The notes under the pieces were generated by a model that did no database searches, was not told where the DNA came from, and worked only from the letters and a program-made list of their open reading frames with translations. Shown one piece after another: positions 58,747 through 64,000 of a stretch of DNA of 64,000 nucleotides. This DNA is from Deinandra increscens subsp. villosa (lineage: Eukaryota; Streptophyta; Magnoliopsida; Asterales; Asteraceae), in NCBI GenBank assembly GCA_039602395.1, contig JBCNJP010000025.1, positions 39,421,355 through 39,485,354 of the forward strand, in the 5' to 3' direction. Both the position numbers and the translations under genes were made by a program. Position 1 is the first letter of the stretch. Each line of letters begins with the position of its first letter.

Positions 58747-61700
58747 TTAGGACCAATGATGGCCCAATAAGGTGTGTTTAGGGGCAATGAGGGTCAGTTG
58801 AGACCAATGAGGTCTAATAAGGTGTGTATATAACCAATAAGTTATGTATAGGACCAAAAAGGTGTGTTTAGGGGCAACGGGGGTCAGTTGGGATAAATGA
58901 TGGCCCAATAAGGTGTGTATATAACAATAATTTGTGCATAGGACCAAAACGGCGTGTTTATGGGCAACGAGGGTTAGCTGGGACCAATAATTTGTGTTTA
59001 GGACCACTGATAGCCTAATAAGGTGTGTTTAGGGGCAATGAGGGTCAGTTGTGACCAATGAGTCCCAATAAGGTGTGTTTAGGGGCAAAGAGGGTTAATT
59101 GGGGCCAATGACGACCCAATAAGGTGTGTATACAACCAATAAGTTGTGTGTAGGACCTATGATGGAAAATAAGTTGTGTTTAGGACCAATTATGGCCCAA
59201 TATTGTGTGTTTAGGGGAAATGAGGGTCAGTTGGGACCAATGAGTCCCAATAAGGTGTGTATATAAACAATAAGTTGTGCATAGGACCAATAAGTTGTGT
59301 TTAGGGGCAACAAGGGTCAGTTGGGACCAATGATGGCCCAATAAGGTGTGTATATAACCAATAAGTTGTTTTTAGGACCAATGATGGCAATAAGTTGTGT
59401 TTAGAACCAATGATGGCCAATAAGTTATGTTTAGGACCAATGATGGCCCAATAAGGTGTGTTTAGGGGCAATGAGGGACAGTTGAGACCAATGAGTCCCA
59501 ATAAGGTGTGTATATAACAAATAAGTTCTGCATAGGACCAAAAAGGTGTGTTTAGGGGCAACGAGGGTCAATTGGGACCAATGATGGCCCAATAAGGTGT
59601 GTATATAACCAATAATTTGTGCATAGGACCAAAAAGGTGTGTTTAGGGGCAACGAGGGTCAGCTGGGACCAATGATGGCCCAATAAGGTGTGTATATAAC
59701 CAATATGTTCTGTTTAGAATCTATGATGGGCAATAATTTGTGTTTAGGACCACTGATAGCCTAATAAGGTGTGTTTAGGGGCAATGAGGGTCAGTTGGGA
59801 TCAATGAGTCCCAATAAGGTGTGTTTAGGGGCAAAGAGGGTCAATTGGGGCCAATGACGACCCAATAAGGTGTGTATATAATCAATAAGTTGTGTATATG
59901 ACCTATGATGGCAAATAAGTTGTGTTTAGGACCAATTATGGCCCAATAATGTGTGTTTAGGGGAAATGAGGGTCTGTTGGGACCAATGAGTCCCAATAAG
60001 GTGTATATATAAACAATAAGTTGTGCATAGGACCAATAAGCTGTGTTTAGGGGCAACGAGGGTCAGTTGGGACCAATGATGGCCCAATAAGCTGTGTATA
60101 TTACCAATAAGTTGTTTTTAGGACCAATGATGGCCAATAAGTTGGGTTTAGGACCAATTATAGCCCAATAAGGTGTGTTTAGGGGCAATGAGGGTCAGTT
60201 GGACCATTGAGTCCCAAAAAGGTTTGTTTAGGGCAATGAGGATTACTTAGGACCAATGAGTCCCAATAAGATGTGTATATAACCAATAAGTTGTGCATAG
60301 GACCAATAAGGTGTGTTTAGGGGCAACGAGGGCCAGTTGGGACCAATGATGACCCAATAAGGTTTGTATATAACCCATAAGTTGTGTTAAAGACCAATGA
60401 TGGCCAATAAGTTGTGCTTAGGACCAATGATGGCCCAATAAGGTGTGTTTAGGGTCAATGAGGGTCAGTTGGGACCAATGAGTCCCAATAAGGTGTGTAT
60501 ATAACGAATTAGTTGTGCATAGGACCAGGGTAACAAGGGTCAGTTGGGATAATGATGGCCCAATAAGGTGTGTATATAACCAATAAGTTGTGTTTAGGAC
60601 CAATGATGGCCAATAAATTATGTTTAGGACCAAAGATGGCCCCAATATAGTTTGTTTAGGGGCAATGAGGGTCAGTTGAGACCAATGAGTCCTAATAAGG
60701 TGTGTATATAACCAATAAGTTGTGCATAGGACCAAAAAGGTGTGTTTAGGGGCAACGAGGGTCAGTTGGGACCAATGATGGCCCAATAAGGTGGGTATAT
60801 AACCAATAATTTGTGCATAGGACCAAAATGGTGTGTTTAGGGGCAACGAGGGTCAGCTGGGACCAATGATGGCCCAATAAGGTGTGTATATAACTAATAT
60901 GTTCTGTTTAGAATCAATGATAGCCTAATAAGGTGTGTTTAGGGGCAATGAGGGTCAGTTGGGATCAATGAGTCCCAATAAGGTGTGTTTAGGGGCAAAG
61001 AGGGTCAATTACGGCCAATGACGACCCAATAAGGTGTGTATATAACCAATAAATTGTGTGTAGGACCTATGATGGCAAATAAGTTTAGGACCAATTATGG
61101 ACCAATAATGTGTGTTTAGGGGAAATGAGGGTCAGTTGGGACCAATGAGTTCCAATAAGGTGTGTATAGGACCAATAAGTTGTGTTTAGGGGGCAACGAG
61201 GGTCAGTTGGACCAATGATGGCCCAATAAGATGTGTATATAACTAATAATTTGTTTTTAGGACCAATGATGGCCAATAAGTTGTGTTTAGGACCAATTAT
61301 GGCCCAAAAATGTGTGTTTGGGGGCAATGAGGGTCAGTTGGACCAATGAGTCCCAAAAAGGTTTGTTTAGGGCAATGAGGGTTAGTTGGGACCAATGAGT
61401 CCCAATAAGGTGTGTATATAACCAATTAGTTGTGCAGAGGACCAATAAGGTGTGTTTAGGGGCAACGAGGGCCAGTTGGGACCAATGATGACCCAATAAG
61501 GTTGGTATATAACCCATAAGTTGTGTTAAAGACCAATGAAGGCCCAATAAGGTGTGTTTGGGTTCAATGAGGGTCCGTAGGGACCAATGAGTCCCAATAA
61601 GGTGTGTATATAACCAATTAGTTTTGCATAGGACCAGGGTAACAAGGATCAGTTGGGATAATGATGGCCCAATAAGGTGTGTATAGGGCCAATGATGGCC

Positions 61701-64000
61701 AATAAGTTATGTTTAGGACCAATGATGGCCCAATAAGGTGTGTTTAGGGGCAATGAGAGTCAGTTGAGACCAATGAGTCCCAATAAGGTGTGTATATAAC
61801 CAATAAGTTGTGCATAGGACCAAAAAGGTGTGTTTAGGGGCAACAGAGGTCAGTTGGGACCAATGATGGCCCAATAAGGTGTGTATATAACCAATAATTT
61901 GTGCATAGGACCAAAAAGGTGTGTTTAGGGGCAACGAGGGTCAGCTGGGAACAATGATGGCCCAATAAGGTGTGTATATAACCAATATGTTGTGTTAAAA
62001 TTCAATGATGGCTGATAATTTGTGTTTAGGACCACTAATAGCCTAATAAGGTGTGTTTAGGGTCAATGAGGGTCAGTTGGGACCAATGAGTCCCAATAAG
62101 GTGTGTATATAACCAATTAGTTGTGCATAGGACCAGGGTAACAAGGGTCAGTTGGGATAATGATGGCCCAATAAGGTGTGTATATAACCAATAAGTTGTG
62201 TTTAGGACCCATGATGACCAATAAATTATGTTTAGGACCAAAGATGGCCCAATAAGGTGTGTTTAGGGGCAATGAGGGTCAGTTGAGACCAATGAGGTCC
62301 AATAAGGTGTGTATATAACCAATAAGTTATGTGACCAAAAAGGTGTGTTTAGGGGCAACGGGGGTCAGTTGGGACAAATGATGGCCCAATAAGGTGTGTA
62401 TATAACAATAATTTGTGCATAGGACCAAAACGACGTGTTTATGGGCAACGAGGGTCAGCTGGGACCAATAATTTGTGTTTAGGACCACTGATAGCCTAAT
62501 AAGGTGTGTTTAGGGGCAATGAGGTTCAGTTGTGACCAATGAGTCCCAATAAGGTGTGTTTAGGGGCAAAGAGGGTCAATTGGGGCCAATGACGACCCAA
62601 TAAGGTGTGTATATAACCAATAAGTTGTGTGTAGGACCTATGATGGAAAATAAGTTGTGTTTAGGACCAATTATGGCCCAATATTGTGTGTTTAGGGGAA
62701 ATGAGGGTCAGTTGGGACCAATGATTCCAATAAGGTGTGTTTAGGGGCAACGAGGGTCAGTTGGGACCAATGATGGCCCAATAAGGTGTGTATATAACCA
62801 ATAAGTTGTTTTTAGGACCAATGATGGCAATAAGTTGTGTTTAGAACCAATGATGGCCAATAAGTTGTGCTTAGGACCAATGATGGCCCAATAAGGTGTG
62901 TTTAGGGTCAATGAGGGTCAGTTGGGACCAATGAGTCCCAATAAGGTGTGTATATAACCAATTAGTTGTGCATAGGACCAGGGTAACAAGGGTCAGTTGG
63001 GATAATGATGGCCCAATAAGGTCTGTATATAACCAATAAGTTGTGTTTAGGACCAATGATGGCCAATAAATTATGTTTAGGACCAAAGATGGCCCAATAT
63101 AGTTTGTTTAGGGGCAATGAGGGTCAGTTGAGACCAATGAGTCCTAATAAGGTGTGTATATAACCAATAATTTGTGCATAGGACCAAAAAGGTGTGTTTA
63201 GGGGCAACGAGGGTCAGTTGGGACCAATGATGGCCCAATAAGGTGTGTATATAACCAATAATTTGTGCATAGGACCAAAATGGTGTGTTTAGGGGCAACG
63301 AGGGTCAGCTGGGACCAATGATGGCCCAATAAGGTGTGTATATAACTAATATGTTCTGTTTAGAATCAATGATGGCCAATAATTTGTGTTAGGACCACTG
63401 ATAGCCTAATAAGGTGTGTTTAGGGGCAATGAGGGTCAGTTGGGATCAATGAGTCCCAATAAGGTGTGTTTAGGGGCAAAGAGGGTCAATTACGGCCAAT
63501 GACGACCCAATAAGGTGTGTATATAACCAATAAATTGTGTGTAGGACCTATGATGGCAAATAAGATTAGGACCAATTATGGACCAATAATGTGTGTTTAG
63601 GGGAAATGAGGGTCAGTTGGGACCAATGAGTTCCAATAAGGTTGTATATAAACAATACGTTGTGCATAGGACCAATAAGTTGTGTTTAGGGGGCAACGAG
63701 GGTCAGTTGGACCAATGATGGCCCAATAAGATGTGTATATAACTAATAATTTGCTTTTAGGACCAATGATGGCCAATAAGTTGTGTTTAGGACCAATTAT
63801 GGCCCAAAAAGGTGTGTTTGGGGGCAATGAGGGTCAGTTGGACCAATGAGTCCCAAAAAGGTTTGTTTAGGGCAATGAGGGTTAGTTGGGATCAATGAGT
63901 CCCAATAAGGTGTGTTTAGGGGCAAAGAGGGTCAATTACGGCCAATGACGACCCAATAAGGTGTGTATATAACCAATAAATTGTGTGTAGGACCTATGAT
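58747..64000. repeat. Distal mixed satellite with 2.45-kb and 446-bp repeats
   Basis: About 58.9-60.1 kb matches 47.3-48.6 kb (offset about 11,514). The string at 60418 recurs at 62871 (2,453 bp), including CCCAATATAGTTTGTTTAGG, with a slightly changed offset downstream. 63441-63554 is repeated without visible change at 63887-64000 (446 bp), at the window edge. No gene is present. Confidence 0.75.

Larger units (their letters stand above)
22450..64000. repeat. Satellite array, segment III
   Basis: 41.5 kb of the same modular satellite, with no gene on either strand. Up to about 33.9 kb it resembles segments I and II (marker GCAAAGAGGGTAAATTG, and GAGGCAGCGAGGTTCAG). Beyond about 35.0 kb the marker becomes GCAAAGAGGGTCAATTG, and a different set of higher-order units takes over. 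It runs off the window end. Confidence 0.95.

Noticed and set aside
1..64000. CRISPR-like alternation of repeat and spacer
   Set aside because: The 'spacers' are themselves satellite modules repeated throughout, there are no cas genes, and the LTR retrotransposons show a plant genome.

Overview
The window is almost entirely repetitive plant DNA. About 55 kb is one AT-rich satellite array, broken at two points by LTR retrotransposons. A flowering plant is the best guess. Both elements have primer-binding sites for plant initiator tRNA-Met (TGGTATYAGAGC) and 5-bp target-site duplications (TSDs), and the first carries a Ty1/copia-type Gag. There is no host gene, rRNA, tRNA or bacterial feature. 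I cannot name the species from sequence alone.

Layout: (1) 1-6304 satellite; (2) 6305-11319, a 5,015-bp non-autonomous copia-like element with 357-bp LTRs, a damaged gag and no pol, probably Sirevirus-derived; (3) 11320-18494 satellite, organised as a 1.86-kb higher-order repeat (HOR); (4) 18495-22449, a 3,955-bp non-autonomous LTR element with LTRs that read as identical (631 bp each) and no recognisable coding sequence; (5) 22450-64000 satellite. Part 5 first continues the left-hand family (to about 33.9 kb). It then changes to a second family containing a 7.1-kb block present twice at 7.87-7.94 kb spacing, and a 1.46-kb HOR (49.4-58.7 kb).

The satellite is modular. It is built from 20-bp modules and 10/11-bp half modules, nearly all starting CAATRA (CAATAAG, CAATGAG, CAATGATGGCC, and so on). 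Thirteen modules make a 222-bp unit, and longer strings make the HORs. Open frames on the minus strand are by-products of this repetition, not genes. Many modules contain TTTAGGG on the plus strand, or TATATAACCAAT.

The most interesting signal outside the satellite is in the noncoding 3' part of the first element, at 9974-10214. Three tandem stem-loops share a loop core and a GNRA tetraloop, but their outer stems differ in sequence while still pairing, which is the signature of a conserved RNA structure. Also notable are five W-box motifs upstream of the TATA box in the second element's LTRs, eleven TTGGCGA motifs inside that element, and multiple polypurine tracts in both elements. All comparisons were made by eye; no alignment or database search was run.
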